From positions 1 to 23,198 of the forward strand of contig PWZG01000128.1 in assembly GCA_003567575.1 (NCBI GenBank): 23,198 bases of DNA, read 5' to 3'. The position numbers and the translations under genes are program-made. Source of the stretch: PVC group bacterium (GTDB lineage: Bacteria; Verrucomicrobiota; Kiritimatiellia; CAIKKV01; PXCX01). This document shows positions 8,126 through 15,077 of this stretch, in pieces. The stretch's first letter is position 1. The number at the start of each line of letters is the position of its first letter. A model generated the notes under the pieces. The model saw only the letters and a program-made list of their open reading frames with translations. It was not told the DNA's origin and did not search any database.

Positions 8126-9499
8126 ATGAGCGATTATGTGAAAATTTTTCTTGATGAATCCGAGATGCCGCGGCAATGGTACAACATCCAGGCCGATCTG
8201 CCGACACCGCTGCCGCCGCCGGTTGACAAGCAAGGGAATCCGATCGGGCCGGACGCGTTGGCGCCGGTGTTCCCGATGAACCTGATCGAGCAGGAAGTCA
8301 GTACGGAACGCTGGATCGATATTCCCGAGCCAATCATGGAGGCGCTGACGTTGTGGCGTCCCAGTCCGCTCTGTCGCGCGCGCCAACTTGAAAAGAAACT
8401 CGATACGCCGGCGATCATTCTTTACAAAAACGAGGGCGTTTCTCCGCCCGGCAGCCACAAACCCAACACCGCGGTGGCCCAGGCGTATTACAACCGCGAA
8501 TTCGGGATTAAACGGCTGGTAACGGAAACCGGCGCCGGTCAATGGGGCAGCGCGTTGGCCATGGGTTGCCGGATTATGGGATTGGAATGCAAAGTGTACA
8601 TGGTGCGTATCAGTTTCGATCAGAAACCGTTCCGCAAAATCATGATGCAGGTCTGGGGCGCGGAATGCGTTCCCAGTCCCAGTGAAAACACCCGTACCGG
8701 CCGGGCGATTCTGGCTGAAACGCCGGATACGCCGGGCAGTCTGGGCATCGCCATCAGTGAAGCCATCGAGGAAGCGGTAACGGACGACAAGACACGCTAT
8801 GCGCTGGGCAGCGTGTTGAACCACGTATTGCTGCACCAATCGATTATTGGTCTGGAAGCGCAGAAACAGTTGGAAAAAATCAATCTGTATCCGGATGTGG
8901 TCATCGGATGCGCGGGCGGCGGCTCGAACTTCGCCGGCCTGGCATTCCCGTTTGTGCGCGACAAAATTCACGGACGCGACGTGCGCATTCTGGCGGTTGA
9001 ACCGACCGCCTGCCCCACCCTGACCCGGGCGCCGTATGCCTATGATTCGGGCGATGTGGCGATGATGACACCGTTGCTGGCAATGTATACGCTGGGTCAT
9101 GGCTTCGTGCCGGCGCCGGTACACGCGGGCGGGTTACGCTACCACGGCATGGCGCCGTTGGTAAGTCACGTACAGCGCGAAGGTTTGAGCGAAGCGCTGG
9201 CATTGGATCAGGTCGAATGTTATCAGGCCGCCATGCAATGGGCGCATACGGAAGGATTCATTCCCGCTCCGGAAACCTCGCATGCCATCGCCGCGGTCAT
9301 CCGCGAAGCCAACCAAGCGCGTGAAGAAGGCAAACAACGCGTTATCCTCTTCAACTGGTCCGGCCACGGGCTGATGGATTTATCCGGGTATGACAACTTT
9401 CTCAACGGCCATTTGACCGATTACCATCTGCCCGATGATGAGTTACAACGTTCCACCGCCGTGCTTGACAACCTGCCGAAACCGCCGCCACGCGGTTAA
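8126..9499 (+). CDS. trpB: Tryptophan synthase beta chain, TrpB2 type
   Basis: A PLP enzyme that joins indole and serine to make tryptophan. The 457-residue length and the N-terminal extension (YNIQADLPTPLPPP) mark the TrpB2 branch, which is longer than the usual 400-residue TrpB1. The PLP lysine is K112 in GSHKPNTA. ETGAGQWGSALA (134-145) is the substrate loop and CAGGGSNFAGL (about 262-272) the phosphate-binding glycine loop. The start at 8126 is chosen by similarity of MSDYVKIFLDE to the family and by GAGAGAA about 5 bases upstream; a 30-residue longer frame begins inside the promoter. No trpA or other trp gene is nearby, as is common for TrpB2, so indole salvage is plausible. It is followed by leuS after a repeat. 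Confidence 0.93.
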   Translation: MSDYVKIFLDESEMPRQWYNIQADLPTPLPPPVDKQGNPIGPDALAPVFPMNLIEQEVSTERWIDIPEPIMEALTLWRPSPLCRARQLEKKLDTPAIILYKNEGVSPPGSHKPNTAVAQAYYNREFGIKRLVTETGAGQWGSALAMGCRIMGLECKVYMVRISFDQKPFRKIMMQVWGAECVPSPSENTRTGRAILAETPDTPGSLGIAISEAIEEAVTDDKTRYALGSVLNHVLLHQSIIGLEAQKQLEKINLYPDVVIGCAGGGSNFAGLAFPFVRDKIHGRDVRILAVEPTACPTLTRAPYAYDSGDVAMMTPLLAMYTLGHGFVPAPVHAGGLRYHGMAPLVSHVQREGLSEALALDQVECYQAAMQWAHTEGFIPAPETSHAIAAVIREANQAREEGKQRVILFNWSGHGLMDLSGYDNFLNGHLTDYHLPDDELQRSTAVLDNLPKPPPRG

Positions 9500-9513
9500 G
9501 GAATACAGCAAGG

Positions 9514-9677
9514 GTTCACGGTTCAGAGTTCACGGTTCACGGTTGCAGAAAAGACAATGAGGTAAGATAGCCGGTTTAGTCCAATATCTGCTTGAATTCG
9601 AGAAGAAAAGGAAAGCATCCAAGAAGTCTGAAAGAACCCCTGAACCGTGAACCATGAACCGTGAACCGTGAACGGTT
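9514..9677 (+). repeat. Inverted pair of heptamer arrays upstream of leuS
   Basis: The left arm reads TTCACGG, TTCAGAG, TTCACGG, TTCACGG (9515-9542). The right arm reads GAACCGT, GAACCAT, GAACCGT, GAACCGT, GAACGG (9642-9675), which is its reverse complement in units of seven. About 95 bp of nonrepetitive, purine-rich DNA separates the arms. A shortened relative, CCTGAACCGTAAACGGTT, lies at 21587-21604, just before the sialidase gene. There is no promoter I trust here. Confidence 0.75.
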
Positions 9678-9723
9678 ACAGAAACACAAAAGCATTCAAA
9701 CGCAGACCGTAAGAGACAGGTTT

Positions 9724-12252
9724 ATGCAGCAACAATATCCATTTGCGGAAATTGAACCGCGCTGGCGCCGGTATTGGGAGGAGGAAGGTCTTTTCCATAC
9801 CGATACCGACGCGGCCGGGAACAAGTATTATTGCTTAATGATGTTTCCGTACCCGTCGGCGGCGCTGCATGTCGGTCACGGCCGCAATTACATCATCGGC
9901 GATGCCGTGGCGCGTTACAAGAAAATGCGCGGTTACAACGTTCTGGCGCCGATGGGCTGGGATGCCTTCGGGTTACCGGCGGAAAACGCGGCCATCAAAA
10001 CCGGCATCCATCCCCGCGAAAGTACCATGCGGAATATCGCCACGATGAAACGCCAGTTGCGGGCGTGGGGGGCGTGTTACGATTGGGACCGCGAAATCGC
10101 ATCCTGTCATCCGGGTTACTATCGCTGGACCCAGTGGCTGTTCCTTAAGCTCTACGAAAAAGGGTTGGCCTACAAGGCCGCCGCGCCGGTGAACTGGTGT
10201 TCGTCATGTCGTACCGTACTGGCCAACGAACAGGTTGTCGAAGGACGCTGTGAACGCTGCGAAGCGAGCGTCGAAGAAAAACGCATGGAACAATGGTTCT
10301 TTCGGATCACGGCTTATGCGCAACGATTAATCGACGATTTGGAACGGCTTGATGGCTGGCCCGAACGGGTTAAAACTATGCAACGCAACTGGATCGGCCG
10401 CAGCGAAGGCACCGTTCTCGAATTCGATCTGACGCCCCGCGCTGACAACACGCCGGATCCGATGACATCCGTCAAATGTTATACGACCCGTGTCGACACC
10501 ATTTACGGCTGCACCTATATGGCGATGGCGCCGGAACATCCGGCGTTGCCGGATTTGGTACGCGGGTTAGCAACCGAAAAGGAAGTCACGGAATACAGCC
10601 GGCAGTCGGCGCGGCGCGCCACGCGTGATCGCATGGCTGACGAACAACAAAAAACCGGCGTCTTTTCCGGTCGGTACGTGGTCAACCCGTATAATCAGGA
10701 ACGGATACCGCTCTGGGTGGCGGATTACGTACTGATGGATTACGGAACCGGCGCCGTGATGGCGGTACCGGCCCATGATACGCGTGACTGGGCTTTCGCC
10801 AAACGTTACGATTTAGCGATCCGCATCTCAATCCAGAATACGGAGCAATCGCTCGACTTGACCACGATGACCGCTGCCTATACCGACGACGGGATCACCG
10901 CCGACTCCGGTCCGTTCAGCGGTCTGCCCAATCGTGATGCCATCGCCCGCATGACGGACTTCGCCAAGGAACAGGGATTCGGCGGCCCGATGGTGCATTA
11001 CCGGTTACGCGACTGGCTCATCAGCCGGCAACGATACTGGGGCGCACCGATACCGATCATCTATTGCGATGATTGCGGCAGCGTTCCCGTCCCCGAAAAC
11101 GAGCTGCCGGTAAGGCTGCCCGACAATGTCGAATTCCGGCCAACGGGCGAGTCGCCGCTGACCGCCAGTCCGGCGTTCATGCAAACGCCGTGTCCTGCCT
11201 GCGGCAAACCGGCGCGTCGCGAAAGCGATACGATGGATACTTTCGTGGATTCAAGCTGGTATTTCCTGCGCTACCTTTCGCCGCGTGACGAGCAGCAGGC
11301 CGTCGATACCGCGGCCTGTAACCGCTGGCTGCCGGTCGACCAGTATATCGGCGGCATCGAACACGCAATTTTACACCTGCTTTACGCGCGCTTCTTTACC
11401 AAGGCGTTACACGACATGAAGCTAATCGGTTTCGACGAACCGTTCGCGCATCTGTTCACTCAGGGTATGATTTGTAAACGCAGCGAAAAGAACGGACAAC
11501 TGTACAAGATGTCGAAATCCAAGGGCAACGTGGTCAGTCCCGACGCGCTGATCGCCGAATACGGCGCCGACACCGTCCGTTTGTACACTTTATTCATCGG
11601 TCCGCCGGAACGCGATGCGGAATGGAACGATCAGGGAATCGAGGGTGCGTCGCGCTATCTGCGCCGCCTGTGGCGCAGGGTTTACGAAACACGCGATTCC
11701 TTGCGCGCCGTTGCCGGTCAACCCCTGCCCGACCCCGGCGAATATACACCGGCGGAACGCGAACTGCGCCGCAAGACGCATGCCACCATTCAACATGTAA
11801 CCCAAAGTATGGACGGCGCCTTCCATTTCAACGCGGCCATAGCGCAGATCATGGAATTGATGAATATTCTGGACACCCATGATCTGGGCGCATCGGCGAA
11901 GGAAACCACGCGCCGTATCGGTCGCGAAGCGCTGGAAACAATGATTCTGCTGTTGTCTCCGTTCGCCCCCCATATCGCGGAAGAACTATGGGTGGAACTC
12001 GGGAACCCGCCCGGGATACTGAAGGTGTCGTGGCCAGAGGTAGATCCGGCCGCGTTGATACAGGACGAAACGGATATCGTGATCCAAATTAACGGGAAAA
12101 CACGGGGCCGGGGCCGACTGACCGCCGGCCTCAAGGATGAGGATGTGCAGCGCGCGGTACTGGAATGGGATCTGGTCAAAAAACACACCGCCGGCAAAAC
12201 GGTTCGTCGTGTGATCGTCATCCCCGACAAACTGGTCAATATCGTTTGTTAG
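9724..12252 (+). CDS. leuS: Leucyl-tRNA synthetase
   Basis: Charges tRNA-Leu with leucine in the cytoplasm. The protein is 842 residues, normal for the bacterial enzyme. The class I HIGH motif is HVGH (about 48-51, in AALHVGHGRNYIIGDAVARY), followed by MGWDAFGLPAENAA. The CP1 editing domain has YTTRVDTIYGCTYMAMAPEH, where most LeuS have RPDT; here Val replaces Pro. Two Cys pairs in the zinc insertion are visible (CSSC and CERC near 160-180). KMSKSKGNVVSPDAL lies near 594. The C-terminal anticodon-binding domain is complete. The start at 9724 (MQQQYPFAEIEPRWRRYW) matches the family. The longer open frame from 9661 begins inside the heptamer repeat and is rejected. The binding site is poor (GACAGG). 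Confidence 0.97.
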   Translation: MQQQYPFAEIEPRWRRYWEEEGLFHTDTDAAGNKYYCLMMFPYPSAALHVGHGRNYIIGDAVARYKKMRGYNVLAPMGWDAFGLPAENAAIKTGIHPRESTMRNIATMKRQLRAWGACYDWDREIASCHPGYYRWTQWLFLKLYEKGLAYKAAAPVNWCSSCRTVLANEQVVEGRCERCEASVEEKRMEQWFFRITAYAQRLIDDLERLDGWPERVKTMQRNWIGRSEGTVLEFDLTPRADNTPDPMTSVKCYTTRVDTIYGCTYMAMAPEHPALPDLVRGLATEKEVTEYSRQSARRATRDRMADEQQKTGVFSGRYVVNPYNQERIPLWVADYVLMDYGTGAVMAVPAHDTRDWAFAKRYDLAIRISIQNTEQSLDLTTMTAAYTDDGITADSGPFSGLPNRDAIARMTDFAKEQGFGGPMVHYRLRDWLISRQRYWGAPIPIIYCDDCGSVPVPENELPVRLPDNVEFRPTGESPLTASPAFMQTPCPACGKPARRESDTMDTFVDSSWYFLRYLSPRDEQQAVDTAACNRWLPVDQYIGGIEHAILHLLYARFFTKALHDMKLIGFDEPFAHLFTQGMICKRSEKNGQLYKMSKSKGNVVSPDALIAEYGADTVRLYTLFIGPPERDAEWNDQGIEGASRYLRRLWRRVYETRDSLRAVAGQPLPDPGEYTPAERELRRKTHATIQHVTQSMDGAFHFNAAIAQIMELMNILDTHDLGASAKETTRRIGREALETMILLLSPFAPHIAEELWVELGNPPGILKVSWPEVDPAALIQDETDIVIQINGKTRGRGRLTAGLKDEDVQRAVLEWDLVKKHTAGKTVRRVIVIPDKLVNIVC

Positions 12253-12323
12253 CGACTTATCCCGGCATGTTTGCACAAAAAAACAAGAAGATTTATGCGG
12301 AGCTTATGGATGGTATCAGGCAA

Positions 12324-12389
12324 GAGGTCGGAGGTCAGAGGTCAGCAAAGAAAAAATCTGACCTCTGACTTCTGACTTCTGACCTCTGG
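12324..12389 (+). repeat. Inverted pair of heptamer arrays after leuS
   Basis: The left arm reads GAGGTCG, GAGGTCA, GAGGTCA. The right arm reads TCTGACC, TCTGACT, TCTGACT, TCTGACC. An A-rich loop of about 11 bases separates them, so a hairpin of about 18 bp (16 matches) can form. It lies 72 bp after the leuS stop. There is no U run after it, so I do not call it a rho-independent terminator. Confidence 0.7.
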
Positions 12390-12420
12390 GTTGCGGGCGA
12401 AGCCCGCGTTGGCATGTTGC
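12382..12420 (+). repeat. GC-hairpin repeat unit, copy 2
   Basis: ACCTCTGGGTTGCGGGC followed by the perfect hairpin GCGGGC-GAA-GCCCGC (12393-12407) and an ATGTTGC end. It matches the unit at 3475-3513 (23 of the first 24 bases). The last bases overlap the start of the small membrane protein. Confidence 0.7.
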
Positions 12421-12590
12421 GCGATGTATACAAAAGCTGGTTCGATTTGACGCTTGACGAACGCCGGGCGCTGGCCTTCGTGCTGGCCTTGTTGCTGGTG
12501 GGTCTGATCGCGCGCACCATCATTTACCGCAATCAACAACCCGATCCGTTATCGTCAACCGGCGCAGGCGAATCGATAAAAAGGCCGTAA
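12414..12590 (+). CDS. Small single-pass membrane protein, 58 residues
   Basis: The frame from ATG 12414 to TAA 12588-12590 encodes a short cytoplasmic stretch (MLRDVYKSWFDLTLDERR), one strongly hydrophobic helix (ALAFVLALLLVGLIARTIIY), and a polar tail with basic last residues. The pattern 'LT..ER.AL..L..LLLVGL..R' resembles the membrane anchor at the start of ComEA-like helix-hairpin-helix proteins. No helix-hairpin-helix follows, so it may be a remnant of one. The start overlaps the GC-hairpin repeat and has no clear ribosome binding site, so the true start is uncertain. The stop codon lies in the end of a MITE-like element. Coding is supported by the clean amphipathic/hydrophobic layout, nothing more. 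Confidence 0.5.
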   Translation: MLRDVYKSWFDLTLDERRALAFVLALLLVGLIARTIIYRNQQPDPLSSTGAGESIKRP

Positions 12591-12699
12591 GTGTTGTGTA
12601 CATCAATTGCGATGAATTAACACCGACAAGCCTGTCATCCCTCGACAAACTCGGGATGAAACATGGTTGTTTATGGCTATTTGCAGGACAGCACAATAG
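12588..12699 (+). mobile_element. MITE-like element, copy A (internally deleted)
   Basis: This 112-bp element aligns along its whole length with the reverse complement of 16277-16434. The shared outer parts include TCAATTGCGAT, AATTAAC, AAGCCTGTCATCCC, ACATGGTTGTTT and TGGCTATTTGC. Its ends are imperfect inverted repeats of each other. Compared with copy B it lacks 46 bp in the centre. It contains no open frame of its own and would need a transposase in trans. It ends 35 bp before ackA, so it may affect ackA transcription. Confidence 0.75.
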
Positions 12700-12734
12700 A
12701 AGAACGTGGCGGACATTATCAGGATCGATCTCGA

Positions 12735-13898
12735 ATGAAAATACTGGTCATCAACAGCGGCAGTTCATCGCTTAAATATCAATTGTTCGACATGGCGGAC
12801 GGAACCGTGTTGGCGCGCGGCGTCATGGAACGCATCGGAGAATCCGGCAGTGTACCCGACCATACGGCGGCGCTGACGGCGGTTGTCGAACGGTTACGCC
12901 ACGGCGACAATGCCGGCGCATGCGCGGTGGACATCGGCGACCTGGCGGCCATCGGCCATCGCGTGGTTCATGGCGGCGAACATTTCGTGCATGCGACGGT
13001 GATCGACGATACCGTGGAAACCGCGATCGAATCACTGACACCGCTGGCGCCGCTGCATAATCCGCCAAACCTGGCCGGCATACGCGGCGCGCGACATGCC
13101 TTCCCCGGCATCCCCCATGTGGCGGTTTTCGACACGGCCTTTCACCAGACCATGCCGCCACGGGCGTTTCTATACGGGTTACCGTACGAATATTACGAAC
13201 GGTACGGAGTGCGCCGCTACGGTTTTCACGGCACCAGTCACGCCTACGTGGCGCGGGCGGCGGCGCGCTGGCTCGATCGTCCCTACAACCGATTCAACGC
13301 CATTACCTGCCACTTGGGGAACGGCTGCTCGATGGCTGCCGTACGTCATGGACAATCGGTCGACACATCGATGGGCTTGACACCGCTCGAAGGCCTGATG
13401 ATGGGTACGCGTAGCGGCGATATCGATCCGGCACTGTGTTTTTTTCTGCCGAACGCAGCCGGCATCCCAATTTCCGACATGGAAAACATGCTCAACAAAC
13501 AAAGCGGACTACTGGGCGTGTCGGGCGTCAGCAACGATTTTCGAGCATTACGCCAAGCGGCCGACGACGGGAATGCGCGCGCCCGGCTGGCGATGGATAT
13601 GTTCGCCTACCGCATCCGGAAATATCTCGGCGCCTACCTGGCCGTGTTGGATGGATGTGACGCCGTGGTCTTCACCGGCGGCATTGGAGAGCACCAGGCG
13701 GATATCCGAACCGCGATCTGTGGCGGTCTGTCGCACCTGGGTATTGTACTGGATATCGACCGCAATGCCGGCGCCGGCGGCCAGGCGGCGTGCGTGAGCC
13801 GGCCGGAAAGCCCGGTGGCGGTGGTCGTCATGCCGACAGACGAAGAGCTTGAGATCGCACAACAAACGCTGGCGGTTGTCAATAGGCCGGAACAGTAA
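12735..13898 (+). CDS. ackA: Acetate kinase
   Basis: Interconverts acetyl phosphate + ADP and acetate + ATP in the cytoplasm, giving ATP in fermentation. The protein is 387 residues, slightly shorter than the usual 400. The first signature is VINSGSSSLKYQLFDM (residues 5-20). The second is RRYGFHGTSHAYVA (about 160-175). The ATP-binding segments LGNGCSMAAV and VVFTGGIGEHQADIR are intact. The start at 12735 (MKILVINSGSSS) follows the family; the binding site is weak (AGGA about 11 bases upstream). A 24-residue longer frame begins inside the MITE-like element and is rejected. No phosphate acetyltransferase (pta) is adjacent, unlike the common pta-ackA pair. A carbamoyltransferase follows 108 bp downstream. 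Confidence 0.96.
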   Translation: MKILVINSGSSSLKYQLFDMADGTVLARGVMERIGESGSVPDHTAALTAVVERLRHGDNAGACAVDIGDLAAIGHRVVHGGEHFVHATVIDDTVETAIESLTPLAPLHNPPNLAGIRGARHAFPGIPHVAVFDTAFHQTMPPRAFLYGLPYEYYERYGVRRYGFHGTSHAYVARAAARWLDRPYNRFNAITCHLGNGCSMAAVRHGQSVDTSMGLTPLEGLMMGTRSGDIDPALCFFLPNAAGIPISDMENMLNKQSGLLGVSGVSNDFRALRQAADDGNARARLAMDMFAYRIRKYLGAYLAVLDGCDAVVFTGGIGEHQADIRTAICGGLSHLGIVLDIDRNAGAGGQAACVSRPESPVAVVVMPTDEELEIAQQTLAVVNRPEQ

Positions 13899-14006
13899 AA
13901 CCTGATCGTTCCCTTCGGGTCGCGCGCGACAGTCCGGCCGGCTTGCCATCGACGGAATTTTATGTTCTTATATCGCTTTGTATTTTTATAAGAAAAGGAG
14001 TAAACC

Positions 14007-14969
14007 ATGAAAGCACCTCAGTTATCGGATCGTCTGCGCGGCAAGAAACTGCCGCATATCGGACTTTTGACGCGTGAAGAACTCGACGAAATCATGACGC
14101 TTGGCGCCTGGTTCCGCGAGCATCCCGAAGACCGCACGTATGTGAATCTGCTGGCCGGCCGGTTACAAGCCTTATTGTTCGTCTACGAATCGACGCGTAC
14201 CCGCATGGGGTTTACCGCCGCCATGACCCAACTGGGCGGCGAGACGGCGTATCTGTCCGCTAAAGACACGCAAATGGGGCGCGGCGAATCCATGGCCGAT
14301 ACGGCGCGCGCGTTAAACGAGTTCATCGACGTTTTCGCGGGCCGTCTCTGGTCGCAGGACGATATGGATACCTGCGCCCGCGAAATGACGGTGCCGGTAT
14401 TCAATGCATGTACGCCACACGATCATTCAACCCACGTCATCGGCGAATTGATGGCCGTCAAACAGATGAAGCAGCGGCTCGACGGCTTGAATCTGGTCTA
14501 CACCGGCATGGCGCGCGGTATCCTGCATTCGATGATCCGGGTTTGTCCGGTCCTGAACATCAATCTGGTCCTGGCGATTCCCGAATCGTACGCCCGCACC
14601 GTCGATAAGACAATCCTGGCGGAAGGTAAAGCGCGTGCCGCGGCGGCAGGTGTGCGTCTGGAAATCGTGACCAACCTTAAAGAAGCGGTGGTCGATGCCG
14701 ATTACATCCAGGCCAGTACGCTCGTCCGCAGTATGCTGGCGGGCGAAATGTCGCCCGAAGAACAGGAAATCGAAATTCCGCACTGGACCGTAACCGATGA
14801 GGTGCTGGCCTGCGCCAAACCTGATGTCCTGTACAGTCACAGTGGACCGGCGCACCGCGACGTGTGCGCCACCGGCGCTGTCATGGACGGCCCGAAATCG
14901 ATGATCCCGATAGAAGCCAAGAACGCGTTTTTTGCCAAGAAAGCGCTGTATGCGCTGATCGTTAAATGA
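14007..14969 (+). CDS. Carbamoyltransferase of the aspartate/ornithine family, acceptor unknown
   Basis: A 320-residue protein of the size and fold of ornithine or aspartate carbamoyltransferase. The carbamoyl-phosphate loop STRTR (62-66) is intact, so carbamoyl phosphate is very likely bound. Other key motifs differ. The HPxQ motif is replaced by HSTH (140-143, in HDHSTHVIGELMAVKQ). The acceptor-side HCLPAHR of ornithine enzymes is HSGPAHR (278-284), partway to the HPGP of aspartate enzymes. The acceptor is therefore uncertain; an amine or amino acid other than ornithine or aspartate is possible. AAAGGAG lies 7 bases before the ATG. It sits after ackA with no arg or pyr genes nearby. A tetrapyrrole or regulatory role has no support here. 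Family assignment is firm, substrate is not. Confidence 0.8.
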   Translation: MKAPQLSDRLRGKKLPHIGLLTREELDEIMTLGAWFREHPEDRTYVNLLAGRLQALLFVYESTRTRMGFTAAMTQLGGETAYLSAKDTQMGRGESMADTARALNEFIDVFAGRLWSQDDMDTCAREMTVPVFNACTPHDHSTHVIGELMAVKQMKQRLDGLNLVYTGMARGILHSMIRVCPVLNINLVLAIPESYARTVDKTILAEGKARAAAAGVRLEIVTNLKEAVVDADYIQASTLVRSMLAGEMSPEEQEIEIPHWTVTDEVLACAKPDVLYSHSGPAHRDVCATGAVMDGPKSMIPIEAKNAFFAKKALYALIVK

Positions 14970-14979
14970 CCCTGACCGG

Positions 14980-15009
14980 TTGACAATGCAGCTCGCTTTG
15001 TAATAAAAT
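14980..15009 (+). promoter_or_regulatory. Promoter for the secreted unknown protein
   Basis: TTGACA (14980-14985), an 18-bp spacer, then TAAAAT (15004-15009). It lies just after the carbamoyltransferase stop and predicts a leader of about 60 bases. The secreted protein gene therefore probably has its own transcript. Confidence 0.6.
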
Positions 15010-15029
15010 AGCTGCATATTAGTCATCAC

Positions 15030-15072
15030 CTAGGCGAGATCGCACCGGAGCTAGGCGAGATCGCAACCGGAG
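15030..15072 (+). repeat. Tandem duplication that doubles the ribosome binding site region
   Basis: Two adjacent copies of CTAGGCGAGATCGCA(A)CCGGAG occur at 15030-15050 (21 bp) and 15051-15072 (22 bp), differing by one inserted A. Each ends in a CCGGAG Shine-Dalgarno-like sequence. The second, extended to GGAGGG, lies 4-5 bases before the ATG at 15078. It lies wholly within the predicted leader. Confidence 0.8.
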
Positions 15073-15077
15073 GGACA

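Noticed and set aside
7907..9124. Long minus-strand open frame (405 codons) opposite the trpB-type gene
   Set aside because: It is antisense to a clear enzyme, rich in Arg and His as shadow frames are, and has no recognisable domain or ribosome binding site.
9514..9677. CRISPR array
   Set aside because: Units are 7 bp and directly joined, with no spacers and no cas genes.
9661..9723. N-terminal extension of leuS
   Set aside because: It begins inside the heptamer array; the family start is MQQQYPFAEIEPRW at 9724.
12324..12407. Rho-independent terminator after leuS
   Set aside because: Strong hairpins are present but neither is followed by a U run.
12663..12734. N-terminal extension of ackA
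   Set aside because: It is encoded by the MITE-like element and its flank; the conserved start is MKILVINSGSSS.
14427..15029. Minus-strand open frame of 200 codons across the carbamoyltransferase
   Set aside because: Antisense shadow; composition is Arg/His/Phe-rich with no domain.
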